From Paracoccaceae bacterium (lineage in GTDB: Bacteria; Pseudomonadota; Alphaproteobacteria; Rhodobacterales; Rhodobacteraceae), in contig JAGXGW010000057.1 in the NCBI GenBank assembly GCA_024636555.1, positions 1-34,784 on the forward strand: a stretch of 34,784 nucleotides of DNA, given 5' to 3'. Position 1 is the stretch's first letter, and each line of letters opens with the position of its first letter. The notes below the pieces were generated by a model. That model made no database searches. It saw only the letters and a program-made list of their open reading frames with translations, and had not been told where the DNA came from. Position numbers and translations under genes: made by a program. Positions 7,365-16,808 of the stretch are shown here, in pieces.

Positions 7365-8444
7365 TCAGGCAAACCTTTTCGGGTCGAGTGCGGCGACGGC
7401 AGCTGGATCAAGCGCGGGTGTGACTCCAAGCGCCAGATCGGCGAGTAGCTGGCTGGCGGCGGGGGCCGTCTGGAAGCCGTAGCCACCTTGCCCCGCGCAC
7501 CACAGGAAGGCGGCATCCCCAATGTCCGCACCGATCACCAGCGCGCGGTCCGGCGCGAAGCTGCGCAGCCCCGCCCAGTTCGCCAGCATCCGCGTGACAG
7601 GCGCGGTGACCATCTCCTGATAGCGGGCCAGCCCTTCGGCCAGCACCATGTCATCGGCCCAGGCATCCTGCGGATCAACAGGGTCTTCATCGGCAGGCGA
7701 CACGATCAGCGCGCCTGCGTCGGGCTTGCAATACCAGCTTTCGCCCACGCCATCGACAAAGGGCCAATCGGCAGGCGACATGCCCTGCGGTAGCGCGATC
7801 CGCGCCATGGAGCGGCGATAGGGCTGAATTCCCAAAGGGGTCACACCCGCCATCCGTGCCACTTCATCGGCCCATGCTCCGGCGGCATTGACCAGCAGAT
7901 CGCCCTCGTGGACTTGTCCGTTCGCCGTTGTCACGCGCCAGCCGGCCGACGTTCGTTCGATCCCGCTGACGCGTGCATCGGTGACGATCTGCGCGCCATG
8001 CGCCCTGGCGCTGCGTGCGAAGTTCTGGATCAGCAGGTCGGTATCGAGATCCTGTGCATCCTCGCGGTAGGCGGCATGCGCCACAGTCTCGCGGTTCAGG
8101 ATCGGCCAGAGGCGCTGCGCCTCGTCCAGCGTTACCTCGTCCAGCCCCAGATCGGCACTATCCGCCCAGAACGCCGCGAGATGGTCGGGACCAGCCACCA
8201 TCATCATCCCGCGGCTTGAGAGAACGCCGCCATCCGCGTGGCGATGGTGATCGGCACTGGCCGCGTTCAGCGCCTTTATCGTGGCATTGCCGTAGTTCAG
8301 CAGGAACATCGCCGCCGAGCGACCGGAGGCGTGATAGGCAAGGCTCGCCTCGCCTTCCAGCACACTCACCTGCGCATGGGGGGCCAGCCGGGCCGCTGCA
8401 GAAATGCCTGCGATTCCGCCACCGATGACGATGATCCGGCTCAT
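7365..8444 (-). CDS. FAD-dependent D-amino-acid oxidoreductase (DauA/D-arginine dehydrogenase-like)
   Basis: A 359-residue DAO-family flavoprotein. It has the FAD dinucleotide fold IIVIGGGIAG (G8-x-G10-x2-G13), then SLAYHASGRSAAMFLLNYGN and, near the C-terminus, AFLWCAGQGGYGFQTAPAASQ. Both later motifs closely resemble Pseudomonas D-arginine dehydrogenase DauA, which oxidises D-amino acids to oxoacids and passes electrons to the respiratory chain. The substrate here is unproven; glycine oxidase-like or other amine substrates are possible. The ATG at 8444 overlaps the stop of the upstream aldo/keto reductase by 4 bases (ATGA). Single-domain, without the GcvT fusion of the flavoprotein at 4094. 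Confidence 0.85.
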   Translation of the reverse strand: MSRIIVIGGGIAGISAAARLAPHAQVSVLEGEASLAYHASGRSAAMFLLNYGNATIKALNAASADHHRHADGGVLSSRGMMMVAGPDHLAAFWADSADLGLDEVTLDEAQRLWPILNRETVAHAAYREDAQDLDTDLLIQNFARSARAHGAQIVTDARVSGIERTSAGWRVTTANGQVHEGDLLVNAAGAWADEVARMAGVTPLGIQPYRRSMARIALPQGMSPADWPFVDGVGESWYCKPDAGALIVSPADEDPVDPQDAWADDMVLAEGLARYQEMVTAPVTRMLANWAGLRSFAPDRALVIGADIGDAAFLWCAGQGGYGFQTAPAASQLLADLALGVTPALDPAAVAALDPKRFA

Positions 8445-9376
8445 GCCTCCTCCAGACGGTCCGTTGCGGGGGCAGGTGTGGGGGCCAGCGCCGACAGCCG
8501 CGCATAAAGCGCATCGTCCAGCGTGTAATCCATCGCCGCGAGCGACGGCGCAAGCTGTTCGGCGGATCTGCCGGAGATGATCGGCGTCGGCCCCGCCGGA
8601 TGGTAAGCGGCCCAAGCCACGGCGAGCGTTGCCGCATGCACACCCACATCCGCGGCAATGCCCTGCAAGCCAGCAGCCGCGTTGTGCATCCAGTCCGGTG
8701 CATAGCGGCTGGCATAAGCCTCGTCCTCGACCAGCCTGCCGCTACCGCCTGCCGCATATTTGCCCGTCAGCAACCCGCCACCCAAGGGCGAATAGGGCGC
8801 AATCGCGATACCCTGATCCACGCAGGCAGGGAACAGTTCCACCTCGGCCTGACGTTTGACGATGTTGTACATCGGTTGCAGGATGTCGATGGCCAGATCG
8901 AACGCCGCCGCGACGCGGACCGCTTTCATCACCTGCCATGCGGCGAAGTTCGAGACGCCGACATATCGAATCTGCCCCGTCTGCTTCAGTGTGGCCAGCG
9001 TCTCGAGCGTCTCATCCAGCGGCGTGGTGTCGTCGAAACGGTGCAGATAGAGGATATCGACCTGATCCATCTGCAAGCGCTGCCGCGAGATGTCGAAGGT
9101 CTTGAGGATATTCTCACGCGTCGATCCGCCGACATAACCCGCCTTGGTCGCAAGGATCAGCCGGTCACGATGGGGGGCTATCAGCCGGCCCGTGATTTCC
9201 TCGGAGGCACCTGCCGTATAGGCATGGGCCGTGTCGAAATGGGTGATGCCCGCGGCCAGACTGGCTTCGAACATGGCCTCACTTTGCGCGGCATCGGCGC
9301 GGCCACCGAATTGCATCGTGCCAAAGGCAAGGCGGCTGGCGGGGGTACCGTCACGGCTGGTCAGGGGATGTGTCAT
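8441..9376 (-). CDS. Aldo/keto reductase
   Basis: A 311-residue (alpha/beta)8-barrel NADPH-dependent reductase. The catalytic tetrad is visible: D48 (HFDTA), Y53 (HAYTAG), K78 (LATKAGY) and H112 (LYLHRFD). Family motifs YVGVSNFAAWQ, IAPYSPLGGGLLTGKY and the NADP-binding PTPIISGRSAEQL are present. The sequence resembles the YdbC/L-fucose-dehydrogenase-like or general AKR subgroup; the true substrate is unknown. The start at 9376 fits the conserved beginning (MTHPLTSRDGTPASRLAFGT); an upstream in-frame extension to 9475 runs into pssA. It follows pssA by 53 bp and overlaps the next gene by 4 bp, so probably belongs to the psd-pssA operon. Confidence 0.9.
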   Translation of the reverse strand: MTHPLTSRDGTPASRLAFGTMQFGGRADAAQSEAMFEASLAAGITHFDTAHAYTAGASEEITGRLIAPHRDRLILATKAGYVGGSTRENILKTFDISRQRLQMDQVDILYLHRFDDTTPLDETLETLATLKQTGQIRYVGVSNFAAWQVMKAVRVAAAFDLAIDILQPMYNIVKRQAEVELFPACVDQGIAIAPYSPLGGGLLTGKYAAGGSGRLVEDEAYASRYAPDWMHNAAAGLQGIAADVGVHAATLAVAWAAYHPAGPTPIISGRSAEQLAPSLAAMDYTLDDALYARLSALAPTPAPATDRLEEA

Positions 9377-9429
9377 GCGGCGACCCTGCCACGGTTGCCG
9401 GTCAAGGAAAAGGGGGCAATGCGCCCGCT

Positions 9430-10203
9430 TCAGCCCTGTACGGGAGCCGCTTTGCGAGTCTGCCGCCACGCCCATAGCAGAGAGCCGAGATAGAGCAGAT
9501 CCAACGTCATCAGCGTCGTCCAGGGATAGCTGATCAGGGCTGCCAGAAAACAGACGAAACCGACATAGAGATAGCGTACATTCTCGCGTTTGATGGTCAG
9601 TGATTTCAGCGACAATGTCGGAAGCCGTCCGATCATCAGCAAGCCGACCACCAGCATGTAAAGCCCTATCAGCAGATCAGGAAAATCTCCGAGGGCCGGA
9701 AAGGCGCGGTTGATGAATAGTGGCAACATCACCAGCAGGGCACCGGCGGGCGAGGGCACGCCCTCGAAATGCCGCGCGGGCTTGGCGGTTGCCTCGGCTT
9801 TGGTGCCGACGTTGAAACGGGCCAGCCGCATGACGCAGCACAGCGCATAGATCACAACGGCGATCCAGCCGAGGTTCCGCATGTCCTGAAAGGCCCAGAA
9901 ATACATCAGCAAAGCCGGAGCGATGCCGAAATTCAGGAAATCGGCCAGACTGTCCAGCTCGGCCCCCAAGGCGCTTGCACTTTTCAGCAACCGTGCAAGG
10001 CTGCCGTCCAGACCGTCGAGAACGGCGGCCACCAGCACAAGCTGCACTGCCACCGTAAAGTTGCCACCTGCGGCAAAGCGGATGGCCGTCAGCCCCGCAC
10101 AGATCGCGGCGACCGTGACCAGATTGGGCAAAAGCTGCACAATCGGCAGTTCGCGACGCGACCGCACGGGTGTGGAAAGTTCGGAATCAGGCTGTTCGCC
10201 CAC
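9430..10203 (-). CDS. pssA: CDP-diacylglycerol--serine O-phosphatidyltransferase
   Basis: A 257-residue integral membrane enzyme that makes phosphatidylserine from CDP-diacylglycerol and serine, the step before phosphatidylethanolamine. The CDP-alcohol phosphotransferase signature DGx2ARx8Gx3Dx3D is complete: D66, G67, A70, R71, G80, D84, D88, with the preceding D63. About eight hydrophobic segments follow. The type II (Bacillus/rhizobial-like) form is indicated by the membrane topology. It overlaps the end of psd by 17 bases, the common arrangement in alphaproteobacteria, and acts on the same pathway. Confidence 0.95.
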   Translation of the reverse strand: MGEQPDSELSTPVRSRRELPIVQLLPNLVTVAAICAGLTAIRFAAGGNFTVAVQLVLVAAVLDGLDGSLARLLKSASALGAELDSLADFLNFGIAPALLMYFWAFQDMRNLGWIAVVIYALCCVMRLARFNVGTKAEATAKPARHFEGVPSPAGALLVMLPLFINRAFPALGDFPDLLIGLYMLVVGLLMIGRLPTLSLKSLTIKRENVRYLYVGFVCFLAALISYPWTTLMTLDLLYLGSLLWAWRQTRKAAPVQG

Positions 10204-10879
10204 GACGCGCTCCCTCGGCTGAGGTCAGATCGGCAAGAACGGTCTCGCCCGCAATCATACCCTGACCGACAGCCACCATCGGTTCAACCCCGTCCGGCAA
10301 ATAGACATCGACGCGGCTGCCAAAGCGGATCAGGCCGAAACGCTCTCCGGTCAGCAGATGCTGTTCCGGTCTGGTCCAGCACACGATGCGCCGTGCGACC
10401 AGCCCGGCGATCTGCACGACAGCGATCCGGCGCCCGTCAGGCAATGCGATGCACAGGGAGTTGCGCTCGTTGTCGTCGGAGGCCTTGTCGAGCGAGGCAT
10501 TCAGGAATTTGCCCGGACGATAGGCCACGGCGGTCACGCGTCCGGCAATCGGGGCGCGGTTCACATGACAGTCGAACACATTCATGAACACGCTGACGCG
10601 GGTAAGGGCATGATCCTCCATCCCCAGCTCGGCGGGCGGCACGGCTTTCTCGATCAGCGAGATGATCCCGTCCGCCGGGCTGATCAGCAAACCCTCGCGG
10701 ACGGGCGTGGTGCGTTTGGGGTCTCGGAAGAAGTAATAGCACCAGATCGTCAGGATTACCCCGATCCAGCCCAGCGGCTCCCACAGAAAGAACAATACGA
10801 TCGTAATGGCGGCAAAGATCGCCACGAACTTGCGCCCTTCGGGATGCATCGGTTTGATAAAGGTTTCCAGCATGGTCAT
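10187..10879 (-). CDS. psd: Phosphatidylserine decarboxylase proenzyme
   Basis: A 230-residue short-form phosphatidylserine decarboxylase, which converts phosphatidylserine to phosphatidylethanolamine at the inner membrane. A hydrophobic segment covers residues 18-50. Conserved SPADG (D70) and FDCHVNRAP (H105) follow. The self-cleavage site is G187-S188 in RFGSRVD; the serine becomes the pyruvoyl cofactor of the small alpha chain. This GS form is typical of the non-enterobacterial class. Starts at 10879 (MTMLETF) or 10873 (MLETF) are equally plausible; longer in-frame starts reach back into noncoding sequence and lack family similarity. First gene of the minus-strand cluster. Confidence 0.93.
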   Translation of the reverse strand: MTMLETFIKPMHPEGRKFVAIFAAITIVLFFLWEPLGWIGVILTIWCYYFFRDPKRTTPVREGLLISPADGIISLIEKAVPPAELGMEDHALTRVSVFMNVFDCHVNRAPIAGRVTAVAYRPGKFLNASLDKASDDNERNSLCIALPDGRRIAVVQIAGLVARRIVCWTRPEQHLLTGERFGLIRFGSRVDVYLPDGVEPMVAVGQGMIAGETVLADLTSAEGARRGRTA

Positions 10880-11129
10880 GGTGAGGTGCGTCCTTCGCGA
10901 GATTGGACCCTGCACTACAGTTTTGCCGGCAGGCGCGCAATGCGGCTGTCTTGTCATACGCGTGACACGGCGTGATCCTGCATGAGCGGGATGCCAGTGC
11001 TGTCTGCTTTGGGCAGGACGACCTGCGATAGAAAAGCCAGTCTCCGCCCGGATCAGCCGCCCCCCGCGATCGGGCACCGCCCTTATGGTGTGACCGATCC
11101 GCAAATCCCCACCCCATGCCCCCGAAACG
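10880..11129. other. Noncoding stretch upstream of psd
   Basis: Between psd and the terminator of the purine transport operon. It must hold the psd promoter, but I can point to no confident -35/-10 pair, operator or riboswitch. No convincing short gene is seen on either strand. Confidence 0.5.
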
Positions 11130-11156
11130 AAAAAACCCCGCCTTGTAGCGGGGTTT
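11130..11156 (-). terminator. Intrinsic terminator of the xdh/purine-transport operon
   Basis: AAACCCCGC (11133-11141) pairs perfectly with GCGGGGTTT (11148-11156) around CTTGTA. On the minus strand the stem runs straight into TTTTTT, the standard rho-independent form, 25 bases beyond the stop of the binding-protein gene. The plus-strand side is followed by TTTCTTCTT, so it could work in both directions. Confidence 0.9.
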
Positions 11157-11180
11157 CTTCTTGCCTTGTTGGTTGCCCGA

Positions 11181-12254
11181 TCAGTTCGGGATCGTGCCTT
11201 CCAGACCTTCGACATAGAAATCCATGCCCAGCAATGTGCCGTCATCGGCCACTTCACCCTCGGCCAGCCAGGCAGAGCCGTCCTGCTTGTTCAGCGGGCC
11301 GGTGAAGGGATGGTACTCGCCCGCTGCAATCGCCTCTTTCATGGCCAGCGCCTCGGCTTTCACATCTGCGGGCACGCGGTCCGTGATCTCGCCGATGCCA
11401 ACCATGCCCGGTCCGATCCCGTCCCATGTGTCGGTGCTTTCCCAAGTGCCATCCATCACGGCGCGGGTACGGTCGATGTAGTAGGGTGCCCAGTCGTCGA
11501 TGATGGAGGAGACGCGCGGGCCATCGGCATATTCCGACATATCAGAGGCCTGACCGAACCCGATCACATTGCCAGCCTCGGCAGCAGCGGCCAGCGGTGC
11601 GGTGGAATCGGTGTGCTGGAAGATCACATCGGCACCCTGTTCGATCAGAACCTTGGCCGCGTCCGCCTCTTTGGCGGGGTCAAACCATGTATAGGCCCAG
11701 ACGATCTTGAACTCTACATCGGGGTTGACCTTGCGCGCGTGGATGAAGGCCGAGTTGATGCCGCGGATCACTTCGGGGATCGGGTAGGAGCCGATATAGC
11801 CCACGATGTTCGATTCCGTCATCTTGCCCGCGATATGGCCCTGAATGGCGCGGCCCTCATAGAAGCGTGCCGAATAGGTCGAGACGTTGTCGGCGCGCTT
11901 GTAGCCTGTTGCGTGCTCGAACTTCACATCGGGAAACTTAGCCGCCACGTTGATCGTCGGGTCCATGAACCCGAAAGAGGTGGTGAAGATCAGATCGGCG
12001 CCATCAAGGGCCATCTGCGTCATCACGCGCTCGGCATCCGGGCCTTCCGGCACGGATTCGACAAAGACGGTCTCGACCTTATCGCCGAACTCGGCTTCCA
12101 CGGCCTGCCGGCCTTTGTCATGCTCGTAGGTCCAGCCGCCATCGCCCACGGGGCCGACATAGACAAAGCCCACCTTGAGCTTGTCCTGCGCCATGGCTCC
12201 GGTGGCCATACCCAGCGCCAAAGCGGCGGTGGACAGGTATTTGATCAGTTTCAT
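11181..12254 (-). CDS. BMP-family ABC transporter periplasmic binding protein (nucleoside/purine)
   Basis: A 357-residue exported solute-binding protein. Residues 1-22 form a signal peptide ending in AMA; there is no lipobox cysteine, so it is free in the periplasm rather than a lipoprotein. The mature part matches the BMP/Med/PnrA family ([63 protein letters not shown]), whose studied members bind nucleosides or purines. It is the last gene of the operon, 39 bp after the second permease and just before a strong terminator. Linkage to xdhABC suggests a purine base or nucleoside ligand, which is inference. Confidence 0.92.
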   Translation of the reverse strand: MKLIKYLSTAALALGMATGAMAQDKLKVGFVYVGPVGDGGWTYEHDKGRQAVEAEFGDKVETVFVESVPEGPDAERVMTQMALDGADLIFTTSFGFMDPTINVAAKFPDVKFEHATGYKRADNVSTYSARFYEGRAIQGHIAGKMTESNIVGYIGSYPIPEVIRGINSAFIHARKVNPDVEFKIVWAYTWFDPAKEADAAKVLIEQGADVIFQHTDSTAPLAAAAEAGNVIGFGQASDMSEYADGPRVSSIIDDWAPYYIDRTRAVMDGTWESTDTWDGIGPGMVGIGEITDRVPADVKAEALAMKEAIAAGEYHPFTGPLNKQDGSAWLAEGEVADDGTLLGMDFYVEGLEGTIPN

Positions 12255-12293
12255 TCAGGTTTCCCCCTGTAAGTGACGTAGACGTTTTCTGCC

Positions 12294-13214
12294 TCAGCGC
12301 GAGGCGTGGAATATCCGACCCAGAGAGGCGGGTGCCTTGCTCTTGTCGGCAGACATGATGACCAGCACGAGGATGGTGATCAGATAGGGTGACATTGCCA
12401 GATACTCGACCGGAATCGCAACGCCTGCTGCTTGCAGATTCAGCTGAATCACGGTGACGCCGCCAAAAAGATAGGCACCCAGCAGCACACGCCACGGTTT
12501 CCAACTGGCAAAGACCACAAGCGCAAGGGCAATCCAGCCGATCCCGGCGGTCATGCCTTCCGTCCATTGGGGCACGCGGATGAGGCTGATATAAGCCCCG
12601 CCCATCCCCGCACAAGCCCCGCCGAACAGGATCGCCATGATCCGGATGCGCTTGACCTTGTAGCCTAGGGCATGCGCCGCATCGTGGTTTTCGCCTACCG
12701 CACGCAGGATCAGCCCTGCGCGGGTGTATTTCAGCATGAACCAGACGGCAGCCACAACAAGCAGACCGAAATAGACCATCAAGTCATGCGAGAACAGGAT
12801 ACGGCCCACAACGGGCAGATCCGACAGGCCCGGAATGCTGAGCCGCGGAAAGGATGGCGGGCGGACACCCTGATAGCCCTGACCGATCAGCGCCGACAAC
12901 CCCAGTCCGAACAGTGTCAGCCCCAGACCGGAGGCGACCTGATTGGCCAGCGCCAGTTGCGTCAGTGCCGCGAAAACCAGCGCCAGCGCCGCACCGCCCA
13001 GCGCCGCAGCAACAACCCCCAGCAGCGGATTGCCGGTATTGACCGAAATGGCAAAGCCGCAGATCGCGCCGGTGATCATCATTCCCTCGACACCCAGGTT
13101 AAGTACGCCCGCGCGCTCGACCACCAACTCGCCGATGGCGGCCAGCAGCAGGGGCGTGGCGGCCACCATCAGCGAGGCCAGCAGCAGAACCAGATTGATT
13201 GACGACAGATCCAT
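12294..13214 (-). CDS. ABC transporter permease (nucleoside/purine uptake, second subunit)
   Basis: A 306-residue membrane protein of the BPD_transp_2 (branched-chain amino acid/ribose/nucleoside) permease family. It has about 8-10 hydrophobic helices. The cytoplasmic loop GLILRAVGENHDAAHALGYKVKRIRIMAILFGGACAGMGGAYISL contains the family's EAA-like coupling region (quoted here in part: AVGENHDAAHALGYKV). It resembles NupQ/YufQ-type subunits. The ATG at 13214 overlaps the upstream permease stop (TGATG) and has GAGGTGG before it; the GTG one codon earlier is less likely. It would pair with the permease at 13214-14296 as a heterodimeric channel. Confidence 0.9.
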   Translation of the reverse strand: MDLSSINLVLLLASLMVAATPLLLAAIGELVVERAGVLNLGVEGMMITGAICGFAISVNTGNPLLGVVAAALGGAALALVFAALTQLALANQVASGLGLTLFGLGLSALIGQGYQGVRPPSFPRLSIPGLSDLPVVGRILFSHDLMVYFGLLVVAAVWFMLKYTRAGLILRAVGENHDAAHALGYKVKRIRIMAILFGGACAGMGGAYISLIRVPQWTEGMTAGIGWIALALVVFASWKPWRVLLGAYLFGGVTVIQLNLQAAGVAIPVEYLAMSPYLITILVLVIMSADKSKAPASLGRIFHASR

Positions 13215-14296
13215 CACGCCACCTCACGCCTTGCCAGCCGCAGCCGGTAATTGGTCAACACATCGACAGCCAGCAGGAAAAACAACAGCATGCCCTGAAA
13301 CATCTGGATCGCCGCCGCCGGTAGACCAAGACGCGATTGCGCGATCTCGCCGCCGATATAGGTCAGCGCCATCAACAGCCCCGCCAGCAGGATGCCAACC
13401 GGATGCAGGCGGCCCAGAAAGGCCACGATGATGGCGGTGAAGCCATAGCCCACGTTGAAATCGATGCTCACGCGCCCCGCCGGGCCGGACACTTCGAACA
13501 TCCCCGCCAGCCCGGCCAGCGCGCCTGCCAATCCCAGACAGATCAGCACCAGCCGCGCGGGATTCACGCCCGCGAAACGTGCAGCGCGGGGGGCCTCTCC
13601 GGTCAGGCGGATGTGGAAGCCGAGGATGTGCCGCGTCAGCAGCACATAAGCGAAGATCACCGCGATCAGCGCCGCCACCACCCCCCAATGCATTCCCGAT
13701 CCTGCGATCAGTTCGGCATTATGCGCGCTGGGATATTGCTGCAGGTTGCGCGATCCCGGAAAGCCGAAGCCCTGCGGGTTTTTCATCAGTCCCAACGCCA
13801 TCGAGGCCAGCAATTGCTCGGCCACATAGACCAGCATCAGCGAGACGAGAATCTCGTTGGTGCCGAACCGCACCTTCAGCACCGCCGGAATCATCGCCCA
13901 TGCCCAGCCGCCAAGCGCGCCCGCCATCACCATCAGCGGAAAGATGAACCAGCCTTCCAGCGGATAGAAGGCCAGCCCGACGCCCGCCCCTGTCAGGGCA
14001 CCGACAATATACTGACCCTCGGCCCCGATATTCCAGATACCGGCGCGGAACCCAAGGCTCAGACCAATGGCGATCAAGACCAGCGGCGCGCCTTTGACCA
14101 GCAGTTGCGGGCGGTAGAAGAACGCGAATTCCGAGAACAGCGGATCATAGAAAATCGTGCGGATCGCCACCAGCGGGTCTTTTCCCAAGATTGCGAACAG
14201 CGCACCGCCCGCGATCATCGTCGCGATCACCGCGACCAGTGGCGCAAGATATATCCACGCCTGCGAGGGCTGGGGCCTCTTTTCCAGCTTAAGCAT
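13214..14296 (-). CDS. ABC transporter permease (nucleoside/purine uptake, first subunit)
   Basis: A 360-residue BPD_transp_2 permease starting MLKLEKRPQPSQAW, with a long N-terminal segment before the first helix and about ten hydrophobic segments. Landmark stretches are PLVLIAIGLSLGFRAGIWNIGAEGQ (family motif around IWNIGAEGQ), RFGTNEILVSLMLVYVAEQ and the coupling loop RLTGEAPRAARFAGVNPAR. It resembles NupP/YufP-type subunits of nucleoside importers. The start at 14296 gives the normal length; an upstream in-frame start runs into the ATPase gene. The 47 bp gap to the ATPase stop holds no other feature. Confidence 0.9.
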   Translation of the reverse strand: MLKLEKRPQPSQAWIYLAPLVAVIATMIAGGALFAILGKDPLVAIRTIFYDPLFSEFAFFYRPQLLVKGAPLVLIAIGLSLGFRAGIWNIGAEGQYIVGALTGAGVGLAFYPLEGWFIFPLMVMAGALGGWAWAMIPAVLKVRFGTNEILVSLMLVYVAEQLLASMALGLMKNPQGFGFPGSRNLQQYPSAHNAELIAGSGMHWGVVAALIAVIFAYVLLTRHILGFHIRLTGEAPRAARFAGVNPARLVLICLGLAGALAGLAGMFEVSGPAGRVSIDFNVGYGFTAIIVAFLGRLHPVGILLAGLLMALTYIGGEIAQSRLGLPAAAIQMFQGMLLFFLLAVDVLTNYRLRLARREVA

Positions 14297-14343
14297 GGCG
14301 CGCGCCCCCGTTCGCCTTTGCGGAAATACGCAACAACAACGCC

Positions 14344-15861
14344 TCAGACATGCGCCACCGCCATGTCGTGGGCTCCACCCATCATCAGGCCGATCTCGTC
14401 GATGCTCAGTTCCGAGGTTGGCCGGATAGCCGACAGCCGCCCTTCGTTCAATGCGCCGAAACGGTCGGCGATCTCCATCAGTTCGTCCAGATCCTGGCTG
14501 ATCACCACCAGCGCCGTGCCGCCCGCGGCCAGATCCAGCAGCGCCTGACGGATGGCGGCAGCGGCAGAGGCATCGACGCCCCATGTCGGCTGGTTCACCA
14601 CCAGCACTTCGGGCCGTTGCATCACCTCCCGCCCGATCACAAATTTCTGCAGGTTCCCCCCCGACAAGGATCTGGCCGCATTGGCGGCACCGGGTGTGCG
14701 GACGTCGAAACGCGTGATGATCGCCTCGGCAAAGCTCTGCGCGCGGCCCCAGTCCAGAAAGCCGCGCCGCTCCAGCCCCTCGCGCTGCGATCCGGTCAGC
14801 ATGGCGTTTTCGGTCAGGCTCATATCGGGGGCCGCCGCGTGGCCCAGCCGCTCCTCGGGCGCGCAGAGCAGCCCGATCCGCCGCCGCTCCATCGGCCCGA
14901 GCATGCCCACCGGCTGGTCATGCATCCGCACCATGTCGGGGGCGCTGCGCAACTCGCCCGACAGCGCGCCCAGCAATTCGTCCTGCCCGTTGCCGGCAAC
15001 GCCACCCAAACCCAGAACCTCACCCTGCCGGACCGACAGGCTGATATCCTTGAGCGCGCAGCCAAAGGCCGAAGGCGACCGCAGGGATAACCCGCGCAGT
15101 TCCAGCGCCACCTCGCCCAAGGCCCGCCCGCTGCGTTCGGGCGTGTGCAGGACGGTGCCCACCATCATCTCGGCCAGTTCCCGCGCGGTCGTCTCGGAGG
15201 GTGTGCAGGTGGCCACTTTCTTGCCAAGACGCAGGATCGTGGCGGTGTCGCACAGGGTGCGGATCTCCTCCAGCTTGTGGCTGATGTAGAGGATCGCCAC
15301 GCCCTCTGCTGTCAGTTTGCGCAAGGTCAGAAACAGGATCTCCACCTCCTGCGGGGTCAGCACCGATGTCGGCTCGTCCATGATCAGCAGACGCGGGTCC
15401 TGCAACAGGCAGCGGATAATCTCGACGCGTTGCCGCTCACCCGCCGACAGATCGCCCACAATGCGGAACGGGTCCAGCGGCAGGCCGTAGGTCTCCGACA
15501 CATCGCGGATGCGCCCTGCCAGATCGGCCAGTCGCGGCGGATTCTCCATCCCCAGCGCGATATTCTCGGCCACATTCATCGCATCGAACAGCGAGAAATG
15601 CTGGAACACCATCGCCACGCCCGCCGCCCGCGCCGCGCGCGGCTCTGTGGGCGCATACGGCTTGCCTTCCAAGGTCATCGTCCCCGCGTCGGGCTGGACC
15701 AGCCCGTAGATCATCTTGACCAGCGTGGATTTTCCGGCCCCGTTCTCGCCCAGCAGCGCGTGAACCTCGCCGGCATACACATCGAAGGAGACATCGGAAT
15801 TGGCGACAACGCCCGGATAGGCCTTTGTCAGCCCCTTGATGCTCAGAACCGGTGCGGTCAT
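14344..15861 (-). CDS. ABC transporter ATP-binding protein with two nucleotide-binding domains (nucleoside/purine uptake)
   Basis: A 505-residue duplicated ATPase of the RbsA/NupO kind. The first domain is complete: Walker A GENGAGKST (38-46), Q-loop Q87, signature LSAGE (138-142), Walker B LLIMDEP (158-164) and switch H195. The second is degenerate: its P-loop position reads GVAGNGQDE (287-295), lacking the Lys-Ser/Thr, and the Walker B end is VVNQP (421-425), while LSGGN (399-403) is kept. That asymmetry is normal in this family. It overlaps xdhC by 4 bases and is followed by both permeases and the binding protein, forming a full importer. Confidence 0.95.
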   Translation of the reverse strand: MTAPVLSIKGLTKAYPGVVANSDVSFDVYAGEVHALLGENGAGKSTLVKMIYGLVQPDAGTMTLEGKPYAPTEPRAARAAGVAMVFQHFSLFDAMNVAENIALGMENPPRLADLAGRIRDVSETYGLPLDPFRIVGDLSAGERQRVEIIRCLLQDPRLLIMDEPTSVLTPQEVEILFLTLRKLTAEGVAILYISHKLEEIRTLCDTATILRLGKKVATCTPSETTARELAEMMVGTVLHTPERSGRALGEVALELRGLSLRSPSAFGCALKDISLSVRQGEVLGLGGVAGNGQDELLGALSGELRSAPDMVRMHDQPVGMLGPMERRRIGLLCAPEERLGHAAAPDMSLTENAMLTGSQREGLERRGFLDWGRAQSFAEAIITRFDVRTPGAANAARSLSGGNLQKFVIGREVMQRPEVLVVNQPTWGVDASAAAAIRQALLDLAAGGTALVVISQDLDELMEIADRFGALNEGRLSAIRPTSELSIDEIGLMMGGAHDMAVAHV

Positions 15862-16808
15862 GCGCTGCGCTCCTTCTTTTCGGCCTTCGCCGCGAATGTG
15901 CTCAATAGGCTGGTGGCCACGCCGATGGCAATCGCTTGCGGGTGTTTGCCAAGCGCCGGATCACCGATCGGGCAGCGGATGCGCGCGATTTGGGCAGGCA
16001 CGTGCCCCAACGCGGCCAGCCGCGACCGGAACCGCGCCCATTTGGTGGCCGATCCGATCAGCCCGGCGCTGGCAAAGCCATGGCTCAACAGTCGGTGGCA
16101 CAGGTCCAGATCCAGCGCATGCGAATAGGTCAGGATCAGATGATGCGCTGCGCGCGGCGCATGCGGCACCAGCCTTGCCGGATCGGTGGCGGGCAGGGCG
16201 GTCACACCCTGCGCAACCGTATGGGGAAACCGCTCGGGGGCGGTATCGAGCCAGGTGATGGCCAGATCGGGCAGGGGGGACAGCGTGTCCACCAGCGCGC
16301 GGCCCACATGGCCCGCGCCCCAGATCCACAGCGGATGGGCCGCACGTGCCACCGGCTCGATCACCCAGCCCGCAACCAGTTGCGGTAGAGGGCTTTGGCC
16401 TTGCCCACGCGAGTCGTTGAGCAGGCGCTGCACCGGCACTGTCATCGCCGCCCCCGCCACAATGGGCCGCGCGATCACCTCTTGCCCCTCACAGGTGGCA
16501 AGCCTTGCGCTGTCGTAAACTTCCGTCAGCAGTTGCACCGATCCACCGCAACACTGCCCCAGATCGGGGCCGAGCGCATGCTGGCTCAGCCGCGCCTTCG
16601 CCCCGTCCGCCAGCATCGCAAGCGCCGCCGCTGTCGCCTGATATTCCAGCGTCCCGCCGCCGATGGTGCCCGACTGGCCACCCGGCCAGACCAGCATCGC
16701 CGCACCGGCCTCGCGCGGGGCCGAGCCGCGCACCTGCGCGATCACCACCCGCGCCACACGGCCATGCTGCGCCACCGCGTCGCGCAATCCTGATACATCA
16801 AATCCCAT
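15858..16808 (-). CDS. xdhC: Xanthine dehydrogenase accessory protein (molybdenum cofactor sulfuration/insertion)
   Basis: A 316-residue XdhC. In Rhodobacter capsulatus XdhC binds molybdenum cofactor, aids its sulfuration and delivers it to XdhB; it is not part of the final enzyme. The N-terminal domain has GSAPREAG (28-35), GTIGGGTLE (47-55) and the cofactor-ligand region QCCGG (85-89). The C-terminal Rossmann-like domain has WGAGHVG (163-169) and SHALDLDLCHRLL. The start overlaps the end of xdhB by 11 bases and the stop overlaps the transporter ATPase by 4, so enzyme maturation and transporter are translated from one message. Confidence 0.95.
   Translation of the reverse strand: MGFDVSGLRDAVAQHGRVARVVIAQVRGSAPREAGAAMLVWPGGQSGTIGGGTLEYQATAAALAMLADGAKARLSQHALGPDLGQCCGGSVQLLTEVYDSARLATCEGQEVIARPIVAGAAMTVPVQRLLNDSRGQGQSPLPQLVAGWVIEPVARAAHPLWIWGAGHVGRALVDTLSPLPDLAITWLDTAPERFPHTVAQGVTALPATDPARLVPHAPRAAHHLILTYSHALDLDLCHRLLSHGFASAGLIGSATKWARFRSRLAALGHVPAQIARIRCPIGDPALGKHPQAIAIGVATSLLSTFAAKAEKKERSA

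Noticed and set aside
15858-16808. XdhC as a CO-dehydrogenase CoxF/CoxI-type maturation protein
   Set aside because: Direct overlap with xdhB and the transporter, plus the XdhC-type N-terminal motifs, makes the xanthine dehydrogenase role far more likely.
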